A program made the translations under genes and the position numbers. Under the pieces are notes generated by a model. That model searched no databases and was not told where the DNA came from. It saw nothing but the letters and a program-made list of their open reading frames with translations. Positions 1-12,377 of a stretch of 64,000 bases of DNA are shown here, piece after piece. Where the stretch lies: contig CAKJVC010000124.1 in the NCBI GenBank assembly GCA_918026815.1, forward strand, positions 186,001-250,000. Direction: 5' to 3'. Each line of letters begins with the position of its first letter. Position 1 is the stretch's first letter. The DNA comes from Chalara sp. BL73. Taxonomy: Eukaryota > Ascomycota > Leotiomycetes > Helotiales.

Positions 1-1673
1 CGTCCCAACCACCAACGCATACTCTCCGCGCTCACATACACAGGGCTAAACTGGAACATCCTATTTCGTAAGCCGCGGTCCCAACGGGAGTCGGACCAAT
101 CGAAGAGAAAGCTGAAGACGCGATATCCCATTGCGCCGTAAAGCTTGCCAGGCAGAGTGGCATGCATAGTCATCATAAAGGGGATGAAGGCGTGGATACC
201 GAAAATTATGCGGAAGAAAGCGGGGGATATGACACGCATGAACTTAAAGTATGCTTTACCGATCAGAGGGCCGGCGTATGCTGCAGGAGCAAGAGCGCAG
301 AAGACTGTCAGTTTACCGCCGAGGTCAGGACGTTGCTCTTTAGCAAGGGCGACGAGTGTTTGTGTGGTCCCTTGAGAGTGTGCTATAAGGCCAAGTTTTT
401 CGAAGCCAGTCTCGGAGAGAACGCGAGACGTAAGAGCTGGTAGATCCATGACACCCATCTGGCGGATGTTCCATGCCCACATCCTGGGATCGGAATAATC
501 AAGGATGGCATGCTCAGGCTTGAAGCCGCAGCGATTGTTCCCTAGCCACACATCGTAGCCCTGCTTGCAGAGATAGAATGCGAGGGAGTCATCGTCATTG
601 GTACAGTATGCGCCGGCAGATTGGAGGAGCCCGTGGATCATTAGAACGGGGAATTTGGGTTTCCTAGAGGGAGCATATGGTCGAGATGGTGGAGAGTTGA
701 TGAAGACGTCGGGGCCACGAGCTGCTCTTTCTTCGACTGTTAAGGGAGTAAACTCAAGAGGATTGTAGACATGCCAGAGCGTGATGATGAATCCATCTTC
801 TGTCTGGACCTTGAACTCCTCTATATCCAGTCCTATCCTCCGAGCATAATATGCGGCGTCGCAAATTAGTGGGTCTGGACCGCCTTCGGTAGGTATGAAT
901 TGCCCATGTGCAGCATCATCCTCATTATCACCATCCATGCCTGACCTCGAATTCCGTCTCCTTTCATGTTTTTTCCATGCTTTCTCTGTCTCTTTCCTAA
1001 TCCTCTTTTTCTTCTTTTCTTCTTCGAAAAATTGTCTCCTTTTATCTGGATTTCTAAGTGTCACGCGGAGCCAAATATGCTTAAACATTAACGGTATACT
1101 CGTGAACGCCGAACCTAAGACTATAATCCCTAGAAACGCTAAAGATAACACAAAAGATGTCGCGCGGAAAAAGTAGCAGTGTATGTTCCGCAACAAGGAT
1201 GGAGGTCCGTATAGAGGCAGAGGCGGGAATAAAGGATTTGTTCTTGATGGCGGCATCGCTCTGCGTAAGGACCCTTCCCCAGATCTCTGTATATGACCCT
1301 TCCTCTGCAGTGGCGTTGATCCAGAGACATCAGGGCCGGCTGCATTGATACGCTTGTCACCCTCAATAGCAACTTCTGGCAGACCGTCGATATCATCCTT
1401 GAGGGTATTGAGTTTTGCCGCCTCTGCCAAAGGTACGCCGGGCAATCTGCCCCCATCTGCCAGTTTTATGACCGTATCTTGAGGGGTGATATACTCGGCC
1501 GCGATGGCTGTGCCCGAATTATTGCTGGACTTGTTGGGTGCAACGTACGATAGCTTCTCGGCTTGATGCGCGTATCTGATTGCTGCAAGTGGTGACACGG
1601 TGGCGGTTGGGGTCACGGAGGATTTGGATGCAGCAGAGGCATCACCCGGAGCACGGCCAGTGTCACCCATCAT
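1..1673 (-). CDS. Membrane-anchored acid-lipase/steryl ester hydrolase family protein (C-terminus beyond window)
   Basis: A single open frame runs from tandem ATG codons (1673 and 1670) to the window edge, about 557 codons, so the C-terminus is missing. Residues around 170-195 form a hydrophobic stretch (VLSLAFLGIIVLG) followed by a basic, charged segment, as in the membrane-anchored TGL1/YEH lipases. Next come the alpha/beta-hydrolase-associated lipase region with VQTEDGFIITLWH, the oxyanion strand MIHGLLQSAGAY, the NDDDSLAFYL stretch, and the nucleophile elbow AHSQGTT with Ser about residue 433. These are hallmarks of the acid lipase/steryl ester hydrolase family, which hydrolyses sterol esters or triacylglycerols at lipid droplets or membranes. 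The Asp and His of the triad would lie at the end of the shown part or outside it. No intron is needed in the visible part. It is divergent from the PEX6 gene across about 1.3 kb. The family is clear; the exact substrate is not. Confidence 0.88.
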   Translation of the reverse strand, partial: MMGDTGRAPGDASAASKSSVTPTATVSPLAAIRYAHQAEKLSYVAPNKSSNNSGTAIAAEYITPQDTVIKLADGGRLPGVPLAEAAKLNTLKDDIDGLPEVAIEGDKRINAAGPDVSGSTPLQRKGHIQRSGEGSLRRAMPPSRTNPLFPPLPLYGPPSLLRNIHCYFFRATSFVLSLAFLGIIVLGSAFTSIPLMFKHIWLRVTLRNPDKRRQFFEEEKKKKRIRKETEKAWKKHERRRNSRSGMDGDNEDDAAHGQFIPTEGGPDPLICDAAYYARRIGLDIEEFKVQTEDGFIITLWHVYNPLEFTPLTVEERAARGPDVFINSPPSRPYAPSRKPKFPVLMIHGLLQSAGAYCTNDDDSLAFYLCKQGYDVWLGNNRCGFKPEHAILDYSDPRMWAWNIRQMGVMDLPALTSRVLSETGFEKLGLIAHSQGTTQTLVALAKEQRPDLGGKLTVFCALAPAAYAGPLIGKAYFKFMRVISPAFFRIIFGIHAFIPFMMTMHATLPGKLYGAMGYRVFSFLFDWSDSRWDRGLRNRMFQFSPVYVSAESMRWWLG

Positions 1674-2998
1674 GGCAAGTGCAATTGATAACTGTTATCG
1701 CAGTGGGACCAAAACGGGTGGCAGCATTACCAATTAATGCTTGCAAGTTGTAGCAAGATGGATGCATATACAAAGAATAATCTATAGAAGTAAAATAAAC
1801 AATTGGAACGAGATGGGAAACGACAAGAGCAAGGTGAGAGAAGAAGAACTACGTGTAATTCTGCGGTGTGGATGATGATGATGATAATAATAATAGTAGA
1901 TGTAGATGATGATGATGATGGCTGAAATAGCGGGATAGGAATTTATCCAAGCCATGGCGGGGAAGTTAGGGACATTATCTGCCAATTAGGCCCGGATGGA
2001 CCCTGGATGATGCTGCAACGCTGCGGGCTGTCAAGATCTGTGGAGCAATTATGGGCGGCTGTCACTGGCTGGGAATGGCTGTGGGCGATCACTTCGCTTA
2101 CTTACATGTGAGTGATGAAAGATTTTAATTAGCACTTCTTCAACATTTGCAGAAAATAATTACATCCTGAAGCGATTGGCCATTAGGTCCTACATAAGTG
2201 AACCTACCTTCACTAGGGGTACTACTGTCGAGAAGTCTCGACGCCAACGTTAAAGAGACACGCAGTGCAGCTAGAAACTGGTACTGTAAGGATAGGATAA
2301 AGCGTCAATGATGTCAGGCCAAGGCTGCAACCATGACTCGCAAGGCTGTGATATCTCTCCCGCAGACAGAGAGGGTTGGATTCACCGCAACAAAAAGATG
2401 ATAAACTCTGTCTGTCTATAGCTACCATAACCAATGATATCAGGAATAATAAACACAATAACAACCAACCTCCAAAGCATGTTGTTTGCTGTAAGGGAGA
2501 CATGATATCTAAGAGCTCATCCTCGCTTCTTGCCAAATAAACACAAAATCACAGTTAGGATCAGTCATCCCAAAGTTCATTATATTTGCTGGTAAAACAC
2601 TAAGTATACAAACTCGTATTTAATAATAAACATTGCAAATTCGTGGATCTTCAGCAACACCAAACTACAAGGAGGCAAGTGATGAGTCACATGATCGATG
2701 TCTTTTTCAAGACTAGCGCCACATCCCCATAGAGCCTCGGTCGGCTTGGACTTGGGCTGCCGAGTTCCAGAATTCTGAGTTTCCAGGAGAACAAATTGCA
2801 CAACACAACCACAACCCCTGGGTGAGCTCACAACGCCTCAAGTTGGACATATCACGCGTTTATCTAGGTGTTGGTTGAGGTTGTATCCTTGTGCGTCAAC
2901 TTTGGTCTCCTGCGCCTTAACCATCATGTTCTCGTAGTTACCTACTCTAGCGCATTTTGACAGCAACAAGCTCACGAACTAAGTGAACCATAATCACC
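1674..2998. other. Divergent intergenic region between lipase and PEX6
   Basis: About 1.3 kb between two divergent genes, so it must hold both promoters. It contains a GAT/ATA trinucleotide microsatellite (about 1871-1920). Small open frames on the minus strand near 2222-2536 and 2580-2831 have no recognisable domain and look like chance frames. No specific regulatory site is called. Confidence 0.6.
1871..1920. repeat. (GAT)n/(AAT)n trinucleotide microsatellite
   Basis: Runs of GAT units, then AAT/AGT units, then GAT units again within about 50 bases. It sits in the lipase promoter/5' leader region, about 200 bases upstream of the lipase ATG. Confidence 0.85.
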
Positions 2999-5900
2999 AT
3001 GACGGAACAGACTACGATGCCGCATCATCGAAAGCGCAAGCGCCGGCGGCAGGATAAGGCTCCAACTAATGCGCGACTGGTCCTGGACGACCATGTAAAG
3101 GGCGATGTCGGCATACTATCAGAAGACCTCTTTGCCGAGCTGTTTCCTACCATTGTGCAAGGTAGACTTTTCATAACACATTCGAGACATGTCGCTAACT
3201 TTAATCAGCCAAAGAAAATGGAATCAGCGGTTCTGCGATTCTCGAAGTACAGCATGTTGCAATTGCTCCCTGGGGACCATCGACCTCCGTCGAAGACTCA
3301 ACATGGGCAGTGGTTCCAGTGAGGCGTTCAACTGCCCTCGCACAATCGACCATACAATTTTCTCCTCATTCTCTCGCTCTACAGGGGTTTGCAGAAGCTT
3401 TGCAGAGAATTGCGCCATCAAAGTTGTCGAGTCACAGCCGAAGCGGAATCGAAATAAAAGTGTTAGATGTGGTCCCCTTACCATTGGAGACTGTATTTGT
3501 CACTATTGAATGGGATATAGCACGAAGATTAGAGAATGGCGAAGGCACATTTCACGGTGATCATGCGCGTGCTAATGGAACCACAAATGGACAACGAACT
3601 TCTAGAGTACCTGAGGACCGACTCACAGCTGCAATTCGGGAAGCACTTGGTTCTCTGAAAGTCGTTCATACAGGCGACTTCTTTTCATTGCCTTTGCCTC
3701 CACATCCCATCACACATGTGCCTCCTCCGCCCGCAAAAGTGACCTTGTGCGAGCCTGTTGGACAGGGTATTCTAGCGCCTCAAAGCAAGATCATTATTAC
3801 CAAAACTGGCCATCATGTAAAGACTGCAAGGAAGGTAACCCCACTTGCATCAAATCGGACTTTAGACGAGCTAGCAGAGGAAGATGAAGACACTGCCAAT
3901 GACCAATTCTACTCTGCAGCAGAAGATAGATATAAGACTGATGTGCCAGTAGAAGATGACATTTCGGAAACCGAAACCGAGACTGAGACGGAAGTGTCCA
4001 GTGGAGACAATGATGACCTTTCAGATGACTCTATGGACGACATGATATCTTTACAGGTACCAATGCTACCAGCTCATAACGCTAGTGGGATCTCCACGGT
4101 TCAAGCGGGGACGCCACGGACTATTGGGAGAAAAACCAACGGAATCAGTACACCCGGATCAGTGTTCTCTACATTCACTGCTACAACAGCAAGGGCAACT
4201 GGTCAACGGGGTAGACTTTTCAAAGTTCAGGGGTTAGTGCAGCCTTTGCCTAACGAGTCATTGCATCCAAAGCCAAACTCAGACGATGATGGTGAGGCAA
4301 GAATATTTGTTGATATCGGATCGCTGTCCAAAATTGGCTGTTTTTCGGGAGATTGGGTACGTCTTGAGGCTGCACCCGAGCCTCCAGCCAACGGAGTAGG
4401 GCTCTGGGGATTAGGAAGTTTTGGAGCTGCTGAGGAAGAGGAGTCGACTTGGAGACCTGTGAAAGTGTTTGGCTTACCCGAAAGTTACTCGAACCGACCG
4501 ATTGCCAAGCTGCCGAAGGCAAAGCAGACAGACGGTCGCCGACTATCTTTCTTCGATTCTCAGGTGCAAAAACCATCAAGTCCAACGGTCTACATGTCTC
4601 CTATACTTTTGGCGAATATGGAAAACACGCCATATTGCAGGTTATCTCTTCTAAAGCGAGCTACTTATCCAGTGAAGGTGTCGCAGCAAAAACTCATCAG
4701 TTCTTCTCGGCCCCCATTTGGACGGGAACTTACCTTGCAGAAAATCGTGACACCGTTCTCCTCGGATCGGACACTGCAGAATGCCTTGTTTTCAGGATTG
4801 AAAACGCATTTTGCAAGTTGCATCCGGATTGTTAGAAAAGGCGATCTCATTGCCATACCCATAGATGAGACCCTGGGACGGACATTGTTTCAACCTTCCA
4901 CGAATGATGATTTAGAATTGGAAGAGCTGTTTGGGAATGCCAACGTTAATGGAGCAAGATCATCAACTGCATCAAAGCCCACTGGAGTGGCATGGTTCAG
5001 AATCACGTATGTAGGAACTGCAAAAGAAGGCGGTGATGACGGCGATGGCGATGAAATCTGGGGAGGCGTGGCTGCTGTCGATGCATCGGCGATTCGAATG
5101 TCACAGTCAGGTAGCGAGACAAGCCACCTTCCAGCATCTTTAGATAATCCTTGGGAATATTACTTGGGTATTAAATCAGTATCCAAATCAGATACAGAAT
5201 CAACTTCAATGCCCGAGCTACCAAAATGCCACACCACCACTCTTCAGCGTCGTTTGCGAGAGCTTATCGCCGCTGCAACCAGCCCTCGCGCCATACATTT
5301 AAATCTGCAGCCTCTTGCGATATTATTGGTATCGACACAGCGCAATATTGGCAAGGCAACCATGGCAAAGCGAGCATGCTCTGATATCGGCCTTCACACT
5401 TTTACGATTGATGCATATGATATTGTCAGTGAAGGTGGGGCCGGAAGCGACGTTAAGACAGCAGGATTTCTGGAAGCCCGAGCCGAACGAGCAATGAGTT
5501 GCGGTCCTGAATATTGTACTCTGTTGATTCAGCATATCGAAGCCCTTACCGCAGATAGAATGATGACAACAATGAAGGACATATTGTCTAGGCTTCGTGT
5601 TCTGATTGCCACGACCACTGAAGTCGACAAGATTCCAGATGGTGTTCGAGGATTGTTTACACATGAACTGGAAATGAATGCACCTGATGAATGGGAGCGT
5701 GAAGGGATTTTAAGAAACATCATTGATGACCAGCCGGTTCCCTTAGCTCCTGAAGTCGAGCTTAGCAGCGTGGCAGTCAAGACAGCTGCTTTAGTCGCTG
5801 GCGATCTGGTTGATGTCGTTGACAGGGCTTTGGTAGCGAGGAATTCTCGGTTACAAAACCTTGCATCGACTACATCAAGCGCCGAAACTGAAGTTACAGT

Positions 5901-7361
5901 ACGTGATGTTCTGGTCGCCGGAGGTCCTGCAGGTCGATGTCTCACCAAAGGAGACTTTGATCTCGCCGTTGAAGCTGCGCGTAAGAATTTTGCCGACGCC
6001 ATTGGCGCCCCAAAAATTCCCAACGTGAGCTGGGCTGATGTCGGTGGTCTCACAAATGTGAAGGACGCCGTTATGGAGACCATTCAATTGCCATTAGAAC
6101 GACCAGAACTGTTTGCTAAGGGTATGAAGAAGCGCTCAGGTATCCTCTTTTATGGTCCACCTGGAACTGGTAAGACCCTACTTGCCAAGGCTATTGCTAC
6201 AGAGTTCAGCCTGAACTTCTTCAGCGTTAAGGGGCCAGAACTGCTCAACATGTACATCGGAGAATCCGAGGCAAATGTACGAAGGGTCTTCCAGCGAGCA
6301 CGAGATGCACGACCTTGCGTTGTCTTCTTTGATGAATTAGACTCAGTGGCTCCGAAGCGTGGAAATCAAGGCGATAGCGGTGGCGTTATGGACCGAATCG
6401 TGTCTCAGCTTCTGGCGGAACTGGATGGAATGTCTGATGGCGAAGATGGAGGTGGAGGTGTCTTTGTTATCGGCGCCACCAATCGGCCAGATCTGCTCGA
6501 CGCTGCTCTGCTCAGACCTGGAAGATTCGATAAGATGTTGTACCTTGGTGTTAGTGATACGCATGACAAACAACTGACAATTATGGAGGCTCTGACACGA
6601 AAGTATGCATTATCCCGCTAAACACAAATAACCATGCTAATAAGTATAGATTTACCCTCCACCCATCTCTTTCTCTCTCTAAGATCGCATCCAAGCTTCC
6701 CTTCACATACACTGGTGCAGACTTCTACGCCCTCTGCTCAGACGCCATGCTCAAAGCCGTCACCCGCCAAGCTTCTCTCGTGGATTCCAAGGTCGCAGGT
6801 AAGTTGCTCTCCTTTCTCTCATCCCCTCCTTTCATCCCACATAACTAACTAGTTGAACAGCGATCAACAAATCTAAGCTTCAGGATGGTAAGCCCAAAAT
6901 TTCCACAGCATACTTCTTCGACCACTACGCTACCAAAGAGGATATGGCTGTGTTGGTCGAAGAAGAAGACTTCATCGCAGCTGAACGGGAGTTGGTGCCA
7001 TCTGTTAGCGTGAAGGAGTTGGAACACTACAAAAGGGTTAGGGAGCAGTTTGAGAAGCCTGAGGAGAAGAGACCGGTATCGTCGGAACTAAATGGTAGCG
7101 GGAGAAGTAATGGAAAGGGCAAAGGGAAGGAAAAGGTGGTCGACAAGAAGGGGTAAGTCATATCTAACTTACATTTTATGCTTAGAACGACAGTGGAGAT
7201 GCTAATATAATCACAGGAAAGGAAAAGCAACTATCTCAGACGAAGAAGATGAATTCTATACTGGTGGTTCAATGACGAATGGAAAGGGGAAGGGGAAGGG
7301 GAAGGCTGTTGGTATGGGCTTCCAGGACGGGAGTCTTGAGGATGAGGAGGAGATGTATTAA
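2999..7361 (+). CDS. PEX6: Peroxisomal biogenesis AAA ATPase Pex6
   Basis: Exons 2999-3161, 3209-6602, 6650-6798, 6861-7152 and 7217-7361 join in phase to 4143 bases, 1380 residues, the usual size for filamentous-fungal Pex6. Pex6 pairs with Pex1 in the hexameric ATPase that extracts ubiquitinated Pex5 from the peroxisome membrane. The D1 module is degenerate (STQRNIGKAT near residues 760-770). The D2 module is canonical: Walker A GPPGTGKT at about 1037-1044, Walker B VVFFDELD near 1091-1098, then GATNRPDLLDAALLRPGRFD. The third exon restores the conserved lid text (FTLHPSLSLSKIASKLPFTYTGADFYALCSDAMLKAV, split here only by memory of the family, read from the sequence). The C-terminal tail is Lys/Gly-rich and acidic. 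A middle acidic segment (about residues 205-260) is low complexity. The first intron is 47 bases with a TAAC-like branch site. Identification is secure. Confidence 0.95.
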
Positions 7362-9599
7362 TGATGTGAATGTGTTGTTTGATTGGTAAAATACTGTAAC
7401 ATGGAAAAGCGGGATAGCCATGTTCATATATATAACTACCTCCGTAAAGGAATGAAATATGTGAAATGGCAGCAAGAATCGCGTTGGTAATGAACGCTAG
7501 CATGAATAAAAATATACCTAAGTTCTCGATGAAGCTGGACAGTGACTGGCTATAGAACACCCATGCTGTTGATGATATCTACGTGGCTGATTACACAGCG
7601 CATTTTGTGAGACCAAGTTCCTTACTGATCCTCCCTGCGACAGAGGCACTGAGGAGAAAAAGGCAGGTTCTCGAATAGCGCGGCAAAGGCGGCCAATCTA
7701 AACGCATTGCAGAAAGAGCTTAAAAATGTGGCCCCCGACTTCTTTTCCCCCCAATTTATACGTTCCCAACCCCCACGCCCGCAACTCGCAAACCTCGGAG
7801 TTCTTGCTGCGTTTTTCCTTTCCGTGTCGTTTTCGAGATCGTGCAGGCGTGCGTGGCATTGGCGGTTTTGGAACGCTGGTGGGAAAAGGTATATAAGCCC
7901 TCTGCGATCCCGGATAATTTGCCTTCACGCTTTATCACAACCTATACCATCCAAGAGGCCAAGCGGGGCGTGTTGGCTTTTTCTGAGGTTTTATTGTTTC
8001 GGTGTGGGATTTCAATACTTCCACTTGCGTCTGGAGATTGTGGAGATTGAAAGGGTGGTATTCTAGATTCGTATTGAGTTTCTTGTTTGGTTTCGTGTTG
8101 ATGACGGCGCGGGCGTTGTTGTTAGATATGGAGATGCTGTTTGGTAAATGGGCTTTTTACGCTAACTTGGAAGCATGAGCATGCTTTGGCTTCTGGTGCA
8201 CAAATAAATTGTTGTAAGTAAGCTTAGCTACGGATGCAATAGGAGATGTTGGAGGTTCAGCTTAATTGGGCAATCTTAAGTTTGTTTCTTCGACTTTCGA
8301 TCAGCGCGCTTCTTCTGGCTTGGGAGGTGCGATCTTATATATTTGGTTTTCCCAACATTGACTCTTACGCAAACCTTTGACATTTTCAGGATCCTGTGGC
8401 GGAACTCTTGTCTTAGACTTGATGCAATGGCATTGGCTACAGTATAGAATATTAGCATGCTCTGTCATTGAAATCAAATTCTTTAGAGCTTTAGCTATTC
8501 AATAAAAGAAAGCTAGATTGGGGAACGTGGGTCTGTTGACGATGTTTCTTCGCATCGCAATCTAGATGTGGAAATTAAGATAAATTTGAAGCTAAAAGGA
8601 TATTTTTATATGGGCAAGTTTGTATACTGCTGGATGCTACTGAATTGATACCATTTGGACATGACTCTAGGCATATCAATTTTAACATTAACCCTGAATG
8701 TGTACGGATGTCCGAATGGCAATCTTTGAAAAATCTCATTGCATGCTATTTGCGTTTTTTGGTAGTGGAATTGTCATATCGAGAATCAAAAGTAAATCTC
8801 CTCACCTACGTGTACGGCCTCTTGCTAACTAAGTACATTTATAGCTTTCTTATTTCCTTTTCCGCCGATTCTTTTCGCACTCTAGGAGCACTCAAGCAGA
8901 AATAAAGGCTACACTTAGTTTTGAACTCCAGTCTCACCAGGAAATGGAGGGGAATTAGATTCTATGGCTTTGCGACTACGGACTTGGCTGGGTTATATAT
9001 ACAGAGCTGGTCAAAAGTAACACTATATCTCGATCGTTGGGGGAGCCGAGGAATCTAAACAGGGGGAAATATCCAAACAGGTCGGATTCTTGGTTCAATG
9101 AAGACGATATACAGATATCAATGTCTTGCGAACCATACTTAAGACTTGGCTCTGGGTGGACATTTTCCGAGTTCGCGAGATGCGCTCTAACCTATGGAAA
9201 GGCAGAAATTTTTTCGAGTACCTAGTCAATATGTTCGGTCTCGATAGCTACACTTGGACCACTGAAAATCAATTGAGAATCTCGCTCAGTCGTATATCGA
9301 TCGCTAAGCTTAAAGGTAACTCAATGTCTCGTTTTGAAAATCTTGAGAAACAGGTTGCTAATGGAATACATTTCGAATAGCGTCTTCTCCCGATTTCTTA
9401 GACCAAGTACGGCGTGAGGTTCCTTTCAAACATTTAGCACCCTCGATCACAGGAGAGCACTGCTATGCGTCACGAGCCTCTTGTAGCTCCTCTGCTTTAA
9501 CTAGCCCGGCGCTGAAGGACAAACCTGCGACGCGGAAGCGAGGCCACCAAGACGCGCATACAGAGATCAGCAGCGACACCCACCATTCCACAAACACCG
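7362..9599. other. Gene-free interval downstream of PEX6
   Basis: About 2.2 kb with no gene I can support. Several short frames (for example 7707-8066, 8645-8905 and 9037-9225 plus; 8301-8468 minus) lack recognisable domains. A TATA-like stretch occurs near 7891 without a convincing downstream gene. The right part (about 9300-9600) has Pro/Ser/Thr-rich pieces that could be decayed gag-like sequence leading into the reverse transcriptase fragment, but this is only suggestive. Confidence 0.5.
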
Positions 9600-9920
9600 A
9601 TGATAATTATAACACTTGCGATACAAGTGGCGAAAGCCCTTCAAGCATTATCAGAAGCTGGTCTACAGTTGGACGTCAAGAAGTGCGAGTTTGAAGTTAT
9701 AGAAGTAATATATTTGAGACTCACTATTTCCGCTTCCGGAGTGAGAATGAACTCAGCAAAGGTCGAATGTATTGAAAAGTGGGAACAGCCTGCCAACACC
9801 AAAGATATACAGGGCTTCCTGAGGTTTCAAATTTCTATCGACGGTTCATAAAAGATTTCTCTCGTATTGTACGACCTCTGGTGACCTCACCAAAAAGAAT
9901 ATTCCAGGGGATTAAAGTGA
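9600..9920 (+). mobile_element. Ty3/Gypsy-type reverse transcriptase fragment, decayed
   Basis: The translation holds ALSEAGLQLDVKKCEFE, then VRMNSAKVECIEKWEQP and KDIQGFL. This is the typical end of the palm and thumb region of Ty3/Gypsy reverse transcriptases (family usual text: LQLDxKKCEF, IxMDPxKVxAIxxWxxP, QGFLGFANFYRRFI). After GFLRF the frame shifts by one base, and the adjacent frame continues as NFYRRFIKDFSRIVRPL before fading out. The YxDD motif, RNase H, integrase and LTRs are not visible. The element is a short, frameshifted relic. Confidence 0.85.
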
Positions 9921-10421
9921 TGCTTGCTCCAAGGCGTTCACTCGACACAAGCTGAGACCAAGGTCCTCCCAGCCTGCCAGCCTGCCAGCCTCCCTCATTC
10001 GCTTCCTCCTGACCCTAAATAGCCGCAAGGAATCGAAAGCAACTCATTTATTAAGTAGCTTGTCAGACGCAAGTCTTATCCATCATGTTGGATGATGACC
10101 CTGTGTCATCCATATCTGACTCGCTGTACGTCAGTTGGAGTTAACCTGCTTGCATACTAGGGTAGCTCTGTTAGAAGTTGCAGGCTCAGTTGTTGGAGGG
10201 AGGACTGCATGTTGCGGAAGTTGGTCTGTCTTTGGGGAAATCCCATGGATCATAGTTTACGAGCCTTTGTTGACTCTTAATAAGATACTCATTCCTCCAC
10301 TTTTATTATTCATGCCAAGGTTTCGTTGCTCATCTTCCTACTTTTTCTTTGCTTTTTTTTCCCCTTTGCGAATCTGCGAAAATCTTAACTTTTTTCACTT
10401 TAGCATCATACAAACTTCAAT
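9921..10421. other. Spacer between retroelement relic and LtrA pseudogene
   Basis: About 500 bases with a small CCTGCCAG tandem near 9965-9990. An AT-rich, T-rich stretch at 10300-10420 may be the former promoter or leader of the LtrA-like gene. No gene is seen. Confidence 0.5.
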
Positions 10422-12377
10422 ATGCCAAGATTAAAGTTAATAGCGAGCCCTATCGTGAGAGAGAAGAGCTTCTCGTTCGGACATGGCTCTACTACTTCTC
10501 AGTCTCTGGAGCAGCAACAGAAACCATATCTTCAGCATGAGCAGAGCAACATGAGCGGGCCCATGGACTTCCAGGGCCGAGATCCCCTTTCAAACTTTGT
10601 GAGGCACGAGGAGTCCACCAACATCGAGGTTTTTTATGATTTCTTCTTCGTGGCCAACTTGACAACTTTCTTTATTATCCATGAAGTTAACTCGAGGAAG
10701 ACCCTCACATCATATATCAGCTTCTTTTGCGTTTTATAGTTCACTTGGTGTCAGATAAGTTTATTCAGTGTCCGATTTATAGCCGACAACATTGTCGAGC
10801 GGCTAGCGAAAGCTCTTCATTTGGGTATCATGGCAGCCTGGCGATAGTTGGGCCAAAGTTCGGGACAGAATTTCAATGCAGTACTAGACGAAGATGGACA
10901 GAAAGATGAAGCTGCCCAAGAGGAAGGTTCACGTTCTCTCAGGACTATGGGTGAGCCTCTCATTTGACCATGCATAGATTTTACTTGCTAACTCAGGTCA
11001 GCTCTTGTTTTGATGGCATCCAGACTTATTCTCGCATCCCAATATTTCCTCAACGTTCAAGGCCGTTAGCTTCGAGCACACTGACTTAGTTAAGCGGATG
11101 AGTCTTTTGACCATCTAAGTTCTAGGCGAGGGCGTCATCGATGTCCTGAAGAGCATTGGAGAGGTAATCCAACTAATCGATGTCTACGAACTTGGCTGAC
11201 CTAAAACCTGTAGATGGCCAAGATTAACGATAAAGCCTGGACGAATGCCACGATCGGAACTATCTTTTCCTCGCGCTGCGTTATTGTAAGCAAACAAAAC
11301 CTTTCCACCACAATGAGCGCTTATTCTAACTGCATCTTGAAATAATATTTCTTCTACATGCTTTACTTTGACTGTCTTAACAGATGTCATTTCGGTTCCA
11401 TCCGCCAACAAATTTGGGCCTTCGCTCATTTCCCATTCCATGCCGCCTTTCCCTCACCGGCATGGCACAGCTAGTCAAATGGAACAAAGTTGTGGAGGCG
11501 ATAGGGTAATGTCCCCTACATTTACCAGATCACCCAAATGCTAGCCCGCACAAAGGCAATCCGGGACATTGTTCAACAACGACATTAGCAGATTCCCAGC
11601 TAATTCGATGCCACCTGGTCGTCCAACGACACGCAAAGTCTCTACAAAAATTTGAGTTCCACCATCGACACAATCTGGCAGACTTATGCACCTGCAAATC
11701 AGGCGAATATTGATGCCACAAAATTCCGCTCTAGACATTGTGAAAGCAGGCATCGATAAGGGCTATGTTGAGAAGTATGGCAAGTGGAAAAATGGAAGTA
11801 TCGATCTCGTCGTTAGCATGACTACATCGATCTTCAACACCTACAAATTTGAAGTAGACAAAGACCTCGAGAAGAAAGCTGAGGAGACTGGGGCTGATTC
11901 CAATACCGAGATGCATAATTCTCTACAAACCATTATAGTCGTAGTATGTAACCCTATGCTCGACTTAAGCTTTATACATCAAGTCCTAACAAAGCCCTCT
12001 CTAGTTTACCTACTTATTCATCGCCGCAGACTTCAGTCTCATCCTCATGGGTGCCATGAGTCTTGTCATGGACACTCTCTATGCTGGGGCAAGGGCCCCA
12101 TCATCCGATTCGTTTCTAACGTCCTCGTGGGGATTACCCTCGTTTTGGTCGGTGTGCTCACAAAGTATGCTAGAGTCAGCGGTTTCGCCTTGATTAGCAG
12201 TGCGTGGATTACCCCAATCTACCTTATCGGAGTCACAATTCGTAAGTCACCGACTGGAATATCCTACTTGGAATTGGGCGCCAACAAATTGTAGTACTCG
12301 TGGTTCACCACATCATCTGGGGAGAAAAAAATAAGCTTGAGGATACTAAAGAGGCAGAAAGAGAGCGCCAAGAATAA
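10422..12377 (+). pseudogene. Low-temperature-requirement A (LtrA)-family membrane protein, disrupted
   Basis: The plus-strand sequence keeps the order of the fungal LtrA family. It opens with EVFYDFFFVANLTTF and HEVNSRKTLTSYISFFCVL. A TAG at 10737-10739 stands where the family has Trp, followed in the same frame by FTWCQISLFSVRFIADN. Further on are ALVLMASRLILASQYF; MSLLTI, a TAA at 11116-11118, then VLGEGVIDVLKSIGE; IYFFYMLYFD; HFGSIRQQIWAFAHFPFH; and a last membrane part GPIIRFVSNVLVGITLVLVGVLTK ending near TPIYLIGVTI. A probable last intron (about 12241-12294) leads to VLVVHHIIWGE and a stop at 12375-12377. The two in-frame stops and several frame breaks rule out a full-length product. 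LtrA proteins are multi-pass membrane proteins of unclear biochemical role. Confidence 0.85.

Noticed and set aside
7707..8066. 119-codon plus frame after PEX6 with a TATA-like string inside
   Set aside because: Composition is not coding-like and no domain or supporting splice structure is present.
8301..8468. Minus-strand frame of 55 codons with a CSQCHC motif, followed by basic text in another frame
   Set aside because: Too short, no recognised family and no splice partners. It may be a relic, but a gene call is not supported.
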